Below are positions 52,859-63,200 of a stretch of 64,000 nucleotides of DNA, piece by piece. The stretch lies in NCBI RefSeq assembly GCF_021134715.1, contig NC_060023.1:8494001-8558000 (forward strand), read 5' to 3'. The notes beneath the pieces were generated by a model. It made no database searches. It was not told where the DNA came from and saw only the letters and a program-made list of their open reading frames with translations. The first letter of the stretch is position 1. Each line of letters starts with the position of its first letter. The stretch is from Daphnia pulex (taxonomy: Eukaryota; Arthropoda; Branchiopoda; Diplostraca; Daphniidae). The translations under genes and the position numbers were made by a program.

Positions 52859-54296
52859 ATGGGTAAATATTCATGTTTTTTTTTTAGTCGTGAATGAATT
52901 CTATGTTGTATTTAGTTGTTAATTCTCCAGTTCTAATTGAAAATTTATGTTTAAATGTATAAATTGTTTAGTTAATTATGGCGTCGTGCTGCTGTTGGGT
53001 GTTGTATCGTTGATGGCTGGGTCGACCACGGGTGTACCGATGTCTCCTGGGTACGGTGGATATTCTTACCAAACCACAACGGCGAAGGAATACTACCCCA
53101 CGCAGCCGCCCTACTACACAACAACATACGTTACACCAACCTACTACACCGAGGCCCCCAAGTACTACACCACCAAGGCACCTGAGTACTACACCACAAC
53201 GTACGCTGCCCCTAACTACTACACCGAAGCGCCAAAGTATTACTCTGCCCCGAGCTACACCACAAAAGCGCCCGAGTACTACACGACCACGTATGCTGCC
53301 CCAACTTACTACACCGAGTCTCCCAAGTACTACACCACCAAGGCACCAGAATATTACACTACTACCTACGCTGCCCCATCTTACTACACTGAGGCTACCA
53401 CGTATTACGCTGCTCCTAGCTACTACACCGAAGCGCCTAAGTACTACTCTGCCCCGAGCTACACAACCACAACTGAGGCTGCCAAGTATTACGTAGCCCC
53501 AACTTACTACACAGCGGCTGCCCCTTCGTACTACGTTGAATCAAAATACTACACCGAGGCTCCAGTTTATTACACCACAACCTACGCTACACCTAGCTAC
53601 TACACCGAAGCGTCACAATATTATACCACGAAGGCATCAGAATACTATACCACATCTTACGCTGCCCCAGTCTACTATACGGAAGCCCCTAAGTATTACT
53701 CAGCCCCAAGCTACTACACCGAAGCGCCAGTTTACTACACCAAGACCGCAGACTATTACACAACTACCTATGCTGCTCCAACTTATTACACCGAGGCTCC
53801 TAAATATTATTCAGCACCAGCTTACTACACCGAGGCACCAGTCTACTACACTACCAAGGCCCCTGAGTACTATACTACAACTTACGCTGCTCCGACCTAC
53901 TACACCACTAAGGCTCCCGAGTACTACACCACAACCTACGCTGCTCCGACGTACTACACTACCAAGGCCCTTGAGTACTACACCACAACCTACGCTGCTC
54001 CGACGTACTACACTACCAAGGCCGCTGAGTACTACACCACAACCTACGCTGCTCCGACGTACTACACCACCAAGGCTCCAGAGTACTACACCACAACCTA
54101 CGCTGCTCCAACGTACTACACCTACACCACCAAGGCCCCCGAGTATTACACAACTACCTACGCTGCCCCGACTTACTACACTGAGGCTCCAAAGTATTAC
54201 TCGGCTCCGAGCTACCAAACTGAGGCGCCGAAATACTACACTACAACATATGCTGCTCCAATCTACTACACTGAAGCCCCAAAGAAGTATTATTAA
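52859..54296 (+). CDS. Secreted Tyr/Thr/Ala/Pro-repeat structural protein
   Basis: Two exons (52859-52862 and 52972-54296) give 442 residues. Exon 1 holds only ATG plus one base; the splice gives MVNYGVVLLLGVVSLMAGSTTG, a clear signal peptide. The rest is low-complexity repeat built from YYTTTYAAPTYYTEAPKYY and YYTTKAPEYYTT units, ending EAPKKYY. There is no cysteine and no folded domain. Regular Tyr pairs and Pro turns suggest an extracellular structural material such as cuticle, eggshell or adhesive, perhaps cross-linked through tyrosine; this is inference from composition. The promoter is strong and TATA-driven. Repeat units differ at synonymous sites more than those in the downstream 24-bp array, so this copy seems under selection. 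Related decayed copies lie on the opposite strand at 58100-60290. Confidence 0.88.
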
Positions 54297-54860
54297 CCGT
54301 AGCAGCCTTGTTTTAATTCACGCGGTGATGCAGTTTTCAATTTTATTCGCATGTTCATATTCGTTACAAAATTTATCTGAATTATCTGCCTTGTCTATCC
54401 ATTCACAAGTCATTCGGTATGGATTGGTTCCTCTTTCAAATTTTTCAAAAATAAATTATTTATGTGGTTACTTCTTGTATCTGATCAGTTTCGGTAAATG
54501 TCGAAGGTATCGTAATAGCTAGTCGTGTGAAATGGTAATTGATAGGATAGGCTGATTGAACATTAGCACCGACGATTTTACAATCCTTATTGAGCCATTA
54601 GGCTGTCTCTAGTTTCCGCTCTTCTCAGAAACAGTTTGTGGCGTTCTATGGACTGTTCGATAAACTAATGGTCTTTAATATTTGTAACATGTCTGTTTAG
54701 AGGGAAAAAGAAAGAATTTCTGAGATGAAGAGAAAATGCGCTGTATTATCATTGGAGAACACTTGGTACAACAGTAAGATATAGTGTCTGGAGTTCATGG
54801 AATAGTCAAGTGTTTGTATTATATTTTTTAACTCATAGAGAAACAAATAAGTTATATTAT
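54297..54860. other. 3' flank of the Tyr-rich gene
   Basis: AT-rich sequence, presumably the 3' UTR and spacer up to the inverted-repeat block. Nothing else is seen. Confidence 0.5.
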
Positions 54861-55032
54861 AGAATTGTGTTTTATTTTCCCACATCCAACCACAATTCCA
54901 CCACAGTTTATATATTACAACATACACATACAATAATAGTTAACCCGTTGGCTGCCACGCCATACAACCCGTAGGCTGTTTTTCTACTACTCGACGCGCC
55001 ATGTCCCAAGGATCCATTGAAGGTGGGACTTA

Positions 55033-55118
55033 TTGGAGTTCTACTGTCTGATATTTTAAATAATTTTTAAAAATTTCTTTGTATGCGACAGTAGAACTCC
55101 AACGACAGTAGAACTCCA
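55033..55118. repeat. Hairpin and direct repeats of GACAGTAGAACTCCA
   Basis: TTGGAGTTCTACTGTC at 55033-55048 pairs with GACAGTAGAACTCCAA at 55087-55102. A second direct copy lies at 55104-55118, and a shorter GTAGAACTCCAATAA follows near 55146. The stem is 16 bp with an AT-rich loop of 38 bases. Confidence 0.85.
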
Positions 55119-55688
55119 TTTTTACATTAAAAATACCCGACATGTAGAACTCCAATAATTTGAGCTGTGACTGTGCAACCAACTTAGGATTCAAAACGCA
55201 TTACCAGATGTCACTAGTGTTGCCGATGTTGTTCTTACATCGTGAAACGAGGCGAAAAGGGAAAAGGGTGAAACAAATTGCAGCTAATTAATACTTATAT
55301 TCCTGTGATTTCATATACCAAATTGAACTTTGTAACTTATGTAGGTTTATCTTGACATAGCTTCCTTATTTTTATACTGTACCAACTTATTTCTCCAAAT
55401 TCTAGATGCATACTGTCTGTCATTCCAACAAGTTGACTTAGCACTCAGTCACTTTCCCTCAGATTAGACGCTCATGTTGTCAAAAGCCAAAAACTCATGT
55501 TTGAAGCCCACATGTAGTGGAATAGAAATGTGCCCAGTGAAGGTATTTTCCCATTACTGCAACCAGACCATTACAATTTAAGATTTTCTTTTAACATAGG
55601 TATCCTTGCACATGAACCATAGGATCTTTTCTGAATCTCACAATTTTGGTGGTGTACCCTGCAACAGCATGTTTGTTGTTATGGATGT

Positions 55689-55872
55689 TTTTACTTCTGT
55701 TTCGAAGGCAAGAAGAAGAGAAAGGTACAGTTTAATTTCTCATAAGTAAATTTATGTCTATTTGTAAATAATGTAGAGAATTTCCTTTTCCCATTGCTAC
55801 TTAGAGTTTCAGTGACATGAAGAGTGTGGAGTGAATAACCTGCCATGTGTATTGCACATGTACCGGATCTGC
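55689..55872 (+). repeat. Dispersed repeat copy 1 (inverted partner at 60994-61186)
   Basis: About 185 bases match the reverse complement of 60994-61186, with long shared blocks such as GAGAATTTCC, CCCATTGCT, TTAGAGTTTCAGTGACATGA and GTGTGGAGTGAATAACC. The strongest part is about 55740-55870. Both copies code a similar peptide in one frame (MAGYSLHTFHVTETLSSNG), but no intact gene surrounds either, so this is more likely a repeat family than a gene pair. Confidence 0.8.
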
Positions 55873-56833
55873 TTGATGAAAGTCTTACTAAATTCATCAC
55901 CTGCATGATAAAGGTAAGCATCAATACCACCTATCACCCCGCTACTGCAATACTTCATGACACTTTCTTTAGCATCAGGAAATTTATATTAATGTGGAGT
56001 AATGCTGTTGGTTGCTGTGAATTCCATTTTTACGATTTTTTCATCATGAAAATCAGTGTGCTTCTTAGAAAAGGTAAAGATTTAAATTTTTTTTTAAATT
56101 TTTATATTTTCATTAATGTAACACATTTTTTCTACAGAGCACGCAAGATCCCCACGGACATCCTTGAGCTATTGCTGGATTTTGTCCATGACAGAAGAGG
56201 GACTTTCATCATGCTCCATCCTTATCTTCCCGACTTGCGCTCATCCAGCTTCACTGCTTCAGTGCTTCTTATGCTGCAAAACAACTTTTCTTGCTTCACT
56301 GGCGAGTTGGATCACTTCAGTTGCTGTGACACACCTGCAGTCACTCACCACGGGATTATGGCCAGGTACCGGACAATTGACTTATTTTCGTAGATTGTCC
56401 ACTAGTAATCTATTTGCGTAAAACTCTCTGTCTGTGTAATAATTCCAAAATCAGGCCCTTCTTGTGCGTAAAAGACATGTTAGTGTGTTACTTGGACGTT
56501 TCTTTTTTTCTAACGCTAGATGGCTTTTCGAAAATTGTCAGCTGTCAAAACAGTCAGTTTCAGTTACTTTGAAAATCTCTTTAAACATTTATCGGCAGGT
56601 GTTGTGTGGAAATTTTTTTTAGTGGAAACTGACGATAACTATTCCTCCAACAATGCTCACTTGTTAGATTTTAGTCTATGAGTTTTTTTTTCTACTTCCG
56701 GTTTGCTCGTTTCAGTCAGTAGTTCAGTAAATATTCATTCGAGGAGCAAAAGAACCACATAATCGTGATCCTCGTCGAATTTGTGGTAAAGTTCATGTTA
56801 TCTTTTTTACGTATTCGTACTTCCGGTTTCGAA

Positions 56834-56865
56834 AATTTTCCTGAACTATATAGTTCAGGAAAATT
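56834..56865. repeat. Perfect 32-bp palindrome
   Basis: The two 16-base arms meet with no spacer between 56849 and 56850 (core CTGAACTATATAGTTCAG). With one mismatch the symmetry extends to 38 bp (56831-56868). It lies inside the inverted-repeat block. Confidence 0.95.
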
Positions 56866-57308
56866 CTCGATTTTGGCCAAATTTTGGATTTCGTTAAAAT
56901 CACACCTAATCGACCCCAAATTTCATGGAGATCACGAATATGTGGTTTACTTTGACGACAGCTCAATGGTTGAGACGCTGTGGTTACTTCCGGTCTACTT
57001 CCGGAATTTTGAAAAAAAGACTAGCAAGTGAGCTTTGTTCTGTTTACAGTTCTCAATATTGCAAGCTTGATTTTAAGTGTAAAAAATTGCATCTTTAAAT
57101 CTTTGAGCTTATAAACCTGACTATTGTTTCTATCTGTATTATGTAACTTTTATTGGCATGTCACTTACTAAGAATTGTTTTCTCTTTATTTAGGTAATGC
57201 AGAGAAAACGTCTAGAAGATGGACACCAAAACGTCGTCGGTATCTCCAAAATGTCAGCGCGGATCATCATTTGTTGTTGGTATTATATTTGTGTTCGTGT
57301 TAGTTAAC

Positions 57309-57575
57309 CCGTTGGCTGCCACGCCTTTGTTTTCCCCTAGCTCCTTTGCACGGGCCGCGCTGTTCGGTCTCGTGGTTTACAAGCCGCGGGGTCGGAGAGT
57401 CGCCAAGCCCAAAATTTGCCGCAAGGCGCCTGTTTCAGGCAATGCACCATAGTTCCCCCTTTTCAGCACGGACTTGTCAGCAATGGCAAGTCCCACTTGG
57501 TCATGGATCCTTCAGACGTGGCGCGTAGAGTAGTAGAGAGCAACCCACGGGTTGTATGGCGTGGCAGCCAATGGG
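57309..57575. mobile_element. piggyBac-like MITE, 267 bp, flanked by TTAA
   Basis: CCCGTTGGCTGCCACGCC at 57309 and its inverted partner GGCGTGGCAGCCAATGGG ending at 57575 match at 17 of 18 positions. TTAA flanks both ends (57305-57308 and 57576-57579). This is the size and structure of a non-autonomous piggyBac-type element. It has no coding capacity. Its right half is also present, inverted, at 54944 to about 55030. Confidence 0.75.
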
Positions 57576-57674
57576 TTAACTTAATGTATGTAGGCCTATA
57601 TTAGTATGTATGTATGTGACTGTAAAATGTGGTGGAATTGTGGGTGGAGGTGGGACAATATATAACGCAATTCT

Positions 57675-58090
57675 TTAAGTCTTGTTTAGAAATTGTATCG
57701 TTTTTTCACTTGCCTATTACTTATAAGATTTGAAATCATCAACATCCAAATATTTCTTATATTACCCTTGAAACGTCATCGTTCAACCAAAAGAACATGT
57801 GCGTATGCAGAGTAACTAAGGCAGTAATCAAGCATAAAACAATTTACAACTCGGCATACTGGCCTTGAAGAAATTAAACGCCAAAAGACACCTGTCGCAA
57901 TGTTGACAGGCTTGAAGTTACTAACAAAATTCTTAGAAAAGAGTTACCCGTATTAAAACTTTTATTTTCTCATTTAAGATCAACAATTAATTCCCAGAGA
58001 CCAATTACCATGAAAATAACCGATAAATATAAATAACCTTGAGTAGAAATTTCGGCTCTAGAAAATAAGGAATTTCTTTGTAGAAAATTG
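57675..58090. other. Spacer between repeat block and Tyr-rich pseudogene cluster
   Basis: AT-rich DNA in which I see no gene or repeat. Confidence 0.5.
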
Positions 58091-58099
58091 AGGAATCGT

Positions 58100-59150
58100 A
58101 GTTTGGGGTGTTTATTCGGCTGCGTTAGTGGTGTAGTAAGTCGGGGCAGAGAAATGCTTTCAGAGCTTCGGTGTAGGTAGTAACGTAAGTAGTGGTGTAC
58201 TACTCCGCTGCCTTCGTGGTGTAGTACTCCGCTGCCTTCGTGGTGTAGTACTCCGCTGCCTTCGTGGTGTAGTACTCCGCTGCCTTCGTGGTGTAGTACT
58301 CCGCTGCCTTCGTGGTGTAGTACTCCGCTGCCTTCGTGGTGTAGTACTCCGCTGCCTTCGTGGTGTAGTACTCCGCTGCCTTCGTGGTGTAGTACTCCGC
58401 TGCCTTCGTGGTGTAAGCTGGAGCAACGTAGGTTGTAGTGCAGTACTTGGGCGCTTCCGTTGTGTGCAAGTTAGATCCTCGGTGTAGTAGCTGGGAATAG
58501 AATAATACATGGGAGCATTATTATAGTTAGCTGGAACATCGTAGGTTGAAGTCAATACTCAGGAGCCTTTGTGGCGTAGTACTGGAGACCTTCGTATAGT
58601 AAGAAAGTGTTGACGTTATTGTTTAGTAAGCGACGTGGTGAAGGCAGTGAAGCTCGGGGAAGAAAAATACTTCGGAGCTTCTGCGTAGTAACATCGGGGC
58701 AGCACAAGTTGTGGTGTAATACTCTGGAGCCTTGATGGTGTAGCACTTAGGAGCCTTAGTGCAGTAAGCTGGAGCAGCGGAAGTTGATGCTAAATAGTAA
58801 GACGGCACGGCAGTGTTGTGCTTTGGTACCCGCCATACCAAGGAGACATTGGTACACCAGTGGTCGACTCAGCCATCAACGATATAACACCCAACAGCAG
58901 CACTACTCCATAGTTTACTTGGCAATTAATAAATTTTAACATTAATTTTCAATTATGGTACTGGTATATTAACAAATAGAAAAAAGGAGAGTTGATTCAC
59001 TACTCTTTGAAAAAAATGTTTACCTTTATTTAAAACTTGTAATATGACGAAGAAGTTGATGACAAAAAGTGCACGGCAGTTCCTGTTGCTGTAACGGAGA
59101 TGCTCACTGGGCTGCTGAATTCTTTCACCTTTTCGCTCCTTTCATACGAC
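58100..59150 (-). pseudogene. Tyr-rich protein pseudogene, copy A
   Basis: A decayed duplicate of the gene at 52859-54296. Promoter and leader lie at about 59085-59150 (GTGAGCATCTCCG conserved, TATAAAAGG changed to TATGAAAGG). At the exon 1 position near 59027 the ATG has become AAA, although GGTAAAC, the splice donor, survives. Exon 2 begins near 58925 and still encodes VNYGVVLLLGVISLMAEST and TTGVPMSPWYGG, but the frame is lost soon after. Shortened YYTTKAPE-type coding runs in shifting frames continue to about 58100, including the nine-unit 24-bp array. It cannot make the full protein. Confidence 0.8.
58201..58415 (-). repeat. Nine identical 24-bp tandem units coding YYTTKAAE
   Basis: Units start at 58201, 58225, 58249, 58273, 58297, 58321, 58345, 58369 and 58393. 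All are identical except the last base of the final unit. On the minus strand each codes YYTTKAAE. Perfect identity inside an otherwise decayed pseudogene points to very recent expansion, or to an assembly artefact. Confidence 0.97.
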
Positions 59151-59159
59151 TAGATAATA

Positions 59160-60060
59160 AATAATTTGTATATTTATTGGATGCCATATTAAAACTCCAC
59201 ATAACAGAATATTTACCGTGATATGTAGTGGTGTAGTACTCCAGTGTCTTGGTGGTGTAGTGTTGGGGAGCCTCGGTGTAATAAGCTGGAGCAGCGTATG
59301 TTTCAGTGTAGTACTCCGGTGCCTTGGTGGTGTAGAAATTGGTGCCCTCGGTACAGCACTCAGGCGCTTTGGTGTAGAGTCTCGGGGCAACATAAGTTGT
59401 GGTGTAATACTGAGCCTTGACACTGTAGTTGCTGTTGCCGTGTCGCGATAATAGCAATTGATATAAACTCTATGTAACAGAATATTTACCCATGATATGT
59501 AGTTGTGCAGTACTCCGGTGCCTTGGTGGTGTAGTACTTCGAAGCCTCGGTGTAGTACTCGATCCTTTGGTAGTGTAGCTCGGGGAAAAATAATATTGCG
59601 GGGATTCGGTGTAGTAGCTCAGGGCAGCATCAGTGGTGGTATAATAATCTGGAGCATTGGTGCAGTACTTGGGGGCCTCGGTGTAGCAACTGGTCGTGTC
59701 GTATGTAAGGTGGCACCGTTTCGATTTGTTAGTCGCCATACCCAGGAGACATCGGTACACCAGTGGCCGACCCAGCCATCAACGATACAACACAAAACTG
59801 CAGCACGACGCCAGAGTTTGCTAGACAAATAATTATTTGAACATTATAACTGACATTTTAACAAATAAAAAGTTGATTCACAACTCCATGTAAAAATGTT
59901 TACCCATGATATAAACTAGCAATTCGACGAAGAATGCAGTTGGTGACAAATGGTGCACGGTGCATTGCAGTTGCTTTTGCTATATCGGAGATGCTCATTT
60001 GACTGATTTCTTTCGCCTTTTCTTTGCCCTTATGTACGACTAAACAGTAGATAATTAAAC
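59160..60060 (-). pseudogene. Tyr-rich protein pseudogene, copy B (with chimeric fragments)
   Basis: Leader and exon 1 (ATG at 59905-59907, then GGTAAAC) are intact, but the TATA box is degraded to ACATAAGGG. Exon 2 begins near 59829 and reads NSGVVLQFCVVSLMAGSATG then VPMSPGYGD, followed at once by a stop. Tyr/Thr repeat fragments continue in mixed frames to about 59240. Twice (near 59497 and 59220) repeat coding runs straight into exon-1/intron-1 sequence (CATATCATGGGTAAATATTC and CATATCACGGTAAATATTC). These chimeric joints suggest unequal recombination between tandem copies. If spliced, exon 1 would yield only a peptide of about 26-30 residues. Confidence 0.75.
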
Positions 60061-60099
60061 AAATAATATGCAAAAATATCTGGCATGTTAACAAAGAGA

Positions 60100-60290
60100 A
60101 AACAAAATAAAATTGATACATAACTCCATATAACAACAGAAAATTTACCCATGATTGAGAACTGAAAATACGATGAAGAATGCAACTGATGGCAAATAAG
60201 AAATAGTACACTGCAGTTGTTACCATGTCGGAGATACTCGCTCGACTGATCCCTGTCGACTTTTCTCTCGCCTTTTATACAACTTTTTCT
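60100..60290 (-). pseudogene. Orphan promoter and exon 1 of the Tyr-rich family, copy C
   Basis: The reverse complement contains TATAAAAGG (60271-60279), TCAGT (60249-60245) at the right spacing, GAGTATCTCCGAC and an intact ATGGGTAAAT exon 1/donor (ATG at 60150-60152). No exon 2 of its own follows. The next sequence on this strand is the promoter of copy B. The unit boundary falls within intron 1, so the duplication unit broke there. Confidence 0.75.
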
Positions 60291-63200
60291 CACCCCTCCT
60301 CTTATGCCTTGCGGTTATTTTACCTTCTTGATAATGATGAAAAACGTCCCGTTCTCACCCAACCTCTACACCACTGCATGAAACGTTTTGTAATGATCTC
60401 CATGTCCTTCGATTGAAATGCAAACTCGCCTTTCCTTCTGAAAATGACGTTGCTGGGGATGGGTCTACAAAAACCAATATCAAAATGAAAACCAAATAGC
60501 TTGCCCTTGCGGCTATTGTACCTGCTTTGATAATGATGAAACACGTGTCATTCTCCCCCAACCTCTACATCACCGCATGCCAGTTTTACGTAATGTTTCT
60601 CGTGACCTTCAAGCGTGAAGGACATCCTGTCTGGACAAACTGGCCGACCTGTCTGCAGGTTGACGCATGCAAAAAACACAACGAAGACATGCAAAAAATT
60701 TATCAAATCTAAAACTCCTCACATATGTTGACTGCAAAGTTACCTCGAGTATGAGTGAGGATTTCCTAGAGTCCAGAGCTATATTATTCTAAACTGATAT
60801 CAAGACGTCACAAAAGGCCAGTAACAGCAACCAGTGCCAACTCCATTGACCCCAAAACAAATTTAATAACATTCGTGTTTGCACATCTGTTGGAAAGAAT
60901 AAAATGATAATTGGCTGTATGGATTCAAAAAATAAAATTGTTTCCTATTATATATCTCATATCTGTACTCATGTACATATATGTTTTCATGTACAGATCC
61001 AGTACATGTGCAATAAACATGGCAGGTTATTCACTCCACACTTTTCATGTCACTGAAACTCTAAGCAGCAATGGGACAAGGAAATTCTCTATGTTATTTA
61101 CAAATTTACACAAATTTATCTATGAGAATTAAAACTCTACCTCTCTCTTAGCTGGGTTGCCTTCAAAACAGAAGTAATAACAGCCACATTTCAATTATTA
61201 CTAAAGATAACAAACAGCCGCCATGGCAATAACATGAAGTACTTCATGACAATCTAACCTAAACACAACACTGCGCCATCTATTTGCTTTGACTGAAACT
61301 CCCAAAGAACACGCAACCGCCGGATTACCGGATTAATTTTGCAATCACCAGAATAATTTTGAATTATAATGACAAGTCAATTAAAGGATTGATTAAAATT
61401 TTTATTTTAAAATTCTACACTGAAACTTATATCAAGCGCATTGCTATCGCGGCGATTCCTCCAGGCTATTTGACGTGGCTAGAGACCTCGTCTCTAGACC
61501 TCAAAGATTACATCTAGTTGCGTTCAAGAAATTATCTTTCCCGTCGTGAATAAGTTGATGGCCGCCACCTTTCACTTTCTCTCTCCTCTCAGCATCTGCC
61601 AGACATCTTTTAAGCTTAACAACATTTCTAATCTCTCTTGCTTTCTCTATTTGTCTGTCTCTGGGACAGAGTTAAGAGTTTTAGGATTTAGTTTTATGTG
61701 TATTGCGTCATCTAAAAGACGCTACTGCATACCGACACCTTTTGAGCTGACTCTGAGGCCTAAGAGGAATTCCAAAATCTCGTCTTCTACTTATACATAC
61801 AATTTCGATCCAGCTTGTGATGATTGTTGTTGCAGCCATATTAGGACATGGAAGGTCGGAGACTGTAAAAGTAGAGAGAAAGGTAGAGAGAATGCGATGA
61901 ACTAAACTATGTAGCTTCTACTTCTACTACCTGTTGAAGCTCGATTGCGTGTAATCGCATTAACATAAGAAACCGGTTGCTGTGAGAGTATATACGCCGA
62001 ACGATCTGAAACATTAACCAGAAACACGGAAACAAGACCCTCCCGAAGGTGACGTTTGCCGTCTTTAAGATTTAGAAATGAAACCCCTTTTCTGGTAGAA
62101 AGAGAGTAAAATAAGGTCTGGCCAAGGCCGAATCTCCGACAAATAAGACCGGAACAAGTAAATAGGTACACCCAAAAACCAGCCCATAAAAAGAATGAAA
62201 TCAAACAAGGAAATGCAGAACGTCCGTCAACAAAGTTGTCCAATAATAAAAGAAGAAAAACACAAACCTGAACGACGAAGGTTGTTGTCAAGGGCACGGT
62301 TCGTTGTGCTCTACGAGATCTATATGTCACCGCTGCTGGGATATCACGTAATGATTAGATATACACATCCCATCGGAGGTTTGTTCTTGAAATTCTTTGG
62401 ATAAATGTAGCCGGAAATAAAAAGCGATTGTAGCCGTTTATAGGCAATGTACAAGGACACTGTATTCAAGTGCCGAATGTCAAAAAAAAAATTTTCAAAA
62501 ACAAATTGTGTGTGTCATTCCAAGTTATACAATGCAATTCGAATTGGATGGAAATTATAAAGACAAGACGAGGGGAGAGGAGGGGTGAAAAAATAAAGAA
62601 ATATGGAAGCGCAGCACCCAAAAAAAAAAACATTGTTCACGCACGCACATATCAGCAACCCGAGGAAACACGTTTCGTGTTATTAAACAAAAATAATTTG
62701 TTGTGAATTTTCAATATAAAAAAAATGACAATTGGAGGGAGGTGATTTGAAAACAAAATTTGGGTAAAAACATCAAAAAGAGAAAATGAAAATCAACGAA
62801 AAAAAATGTGGGATGGAATTATATAAAAATCTTGTGTGATTACAAAAATCTCGTTTTGCCGGTGTGTGAACGAAACAGAACGCAGTCGTCATTTTTTTCC
62901 CCATGAAATTCGTACGCTATGATATTTAATATAGGTCTCGTCATCTTTAAAAAATAAAATAAATGCAAAACAAAAAAAAAAAAAATTATAAAAAACACGC
63001 ACTCGTCCAACTTGCAGCTTTGCGCCCTGCGCCTCTTCAGCATTTCCCGTGTCTTGACAAAAATGTTTTTTCGTTTCCCTTTATTTTCCACTCTGCTGGG
63101 AGTGTAAATGCCTCATCGGAAAAAAACACCGTTCCTAATTAAATTTATTTGCGTTTTCTCGAGAGAGAAAAAAAAACTAATTGGCCGCACAGATTCGCTT

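Larger units (their letters stand above)
54861..57674. mobile_element. Inverted-repeat block of about 2.8 kb with piggyBac-like TTAA/CCC ends
   Basis: The outer about 185 bases (54861-55045 and 57490-57674) are imperfect inverted copies of each other. They share AGAATTG, CCACAATTCCACCACA, TTAACCC(G/A)TTGGCTGCCACG and TACTACTC(G/T)ACGCGCCA in order. Inside each arm, a TTAA (54940-54943 and 57576-57579) precedes CCC(G/A)TTGGCTGCCACGCC, the pattern of piggyBac-family ends. A span of 54944-57575 would be 2632 bp. No transposase could be recognised in the interior. Because similarity continues beyond the TTAA on both sides, the arms may be an inverted segmental copy of one short element plus flank rather than true ends of one transposon. 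Confidence 0.6.

Noticed and set aside
53811-54522. Long overlapping frames in other phases of the Tyr-rich gene
   Set aside because: They are shadows of the repeat; their Ser/Val/Gly- or Thr/Pro/Arg-rich products mirror the same 24- and 27-base units.
55845-56393. 182-codon plus-strand frame inside the inverted-repeat block
   Set aside because: Its first part overlaps the dispersed repeat and no domain or transposase motif can be recognised. A splice-like segment near 56139-56365 has no support.
57219-57452. 77-codon frame with a hydrophobic stretch
   Set aside because: It overlaps the TTAA-flanked MITE and its flank; it is unlikely to be a host gene.
61902-62330. 142-codon minus-strand frame with hydrophobic segments
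   Set aside because: No homology is recognised, there are no splice partners, and it sits in low-complexity non-coding sequence.
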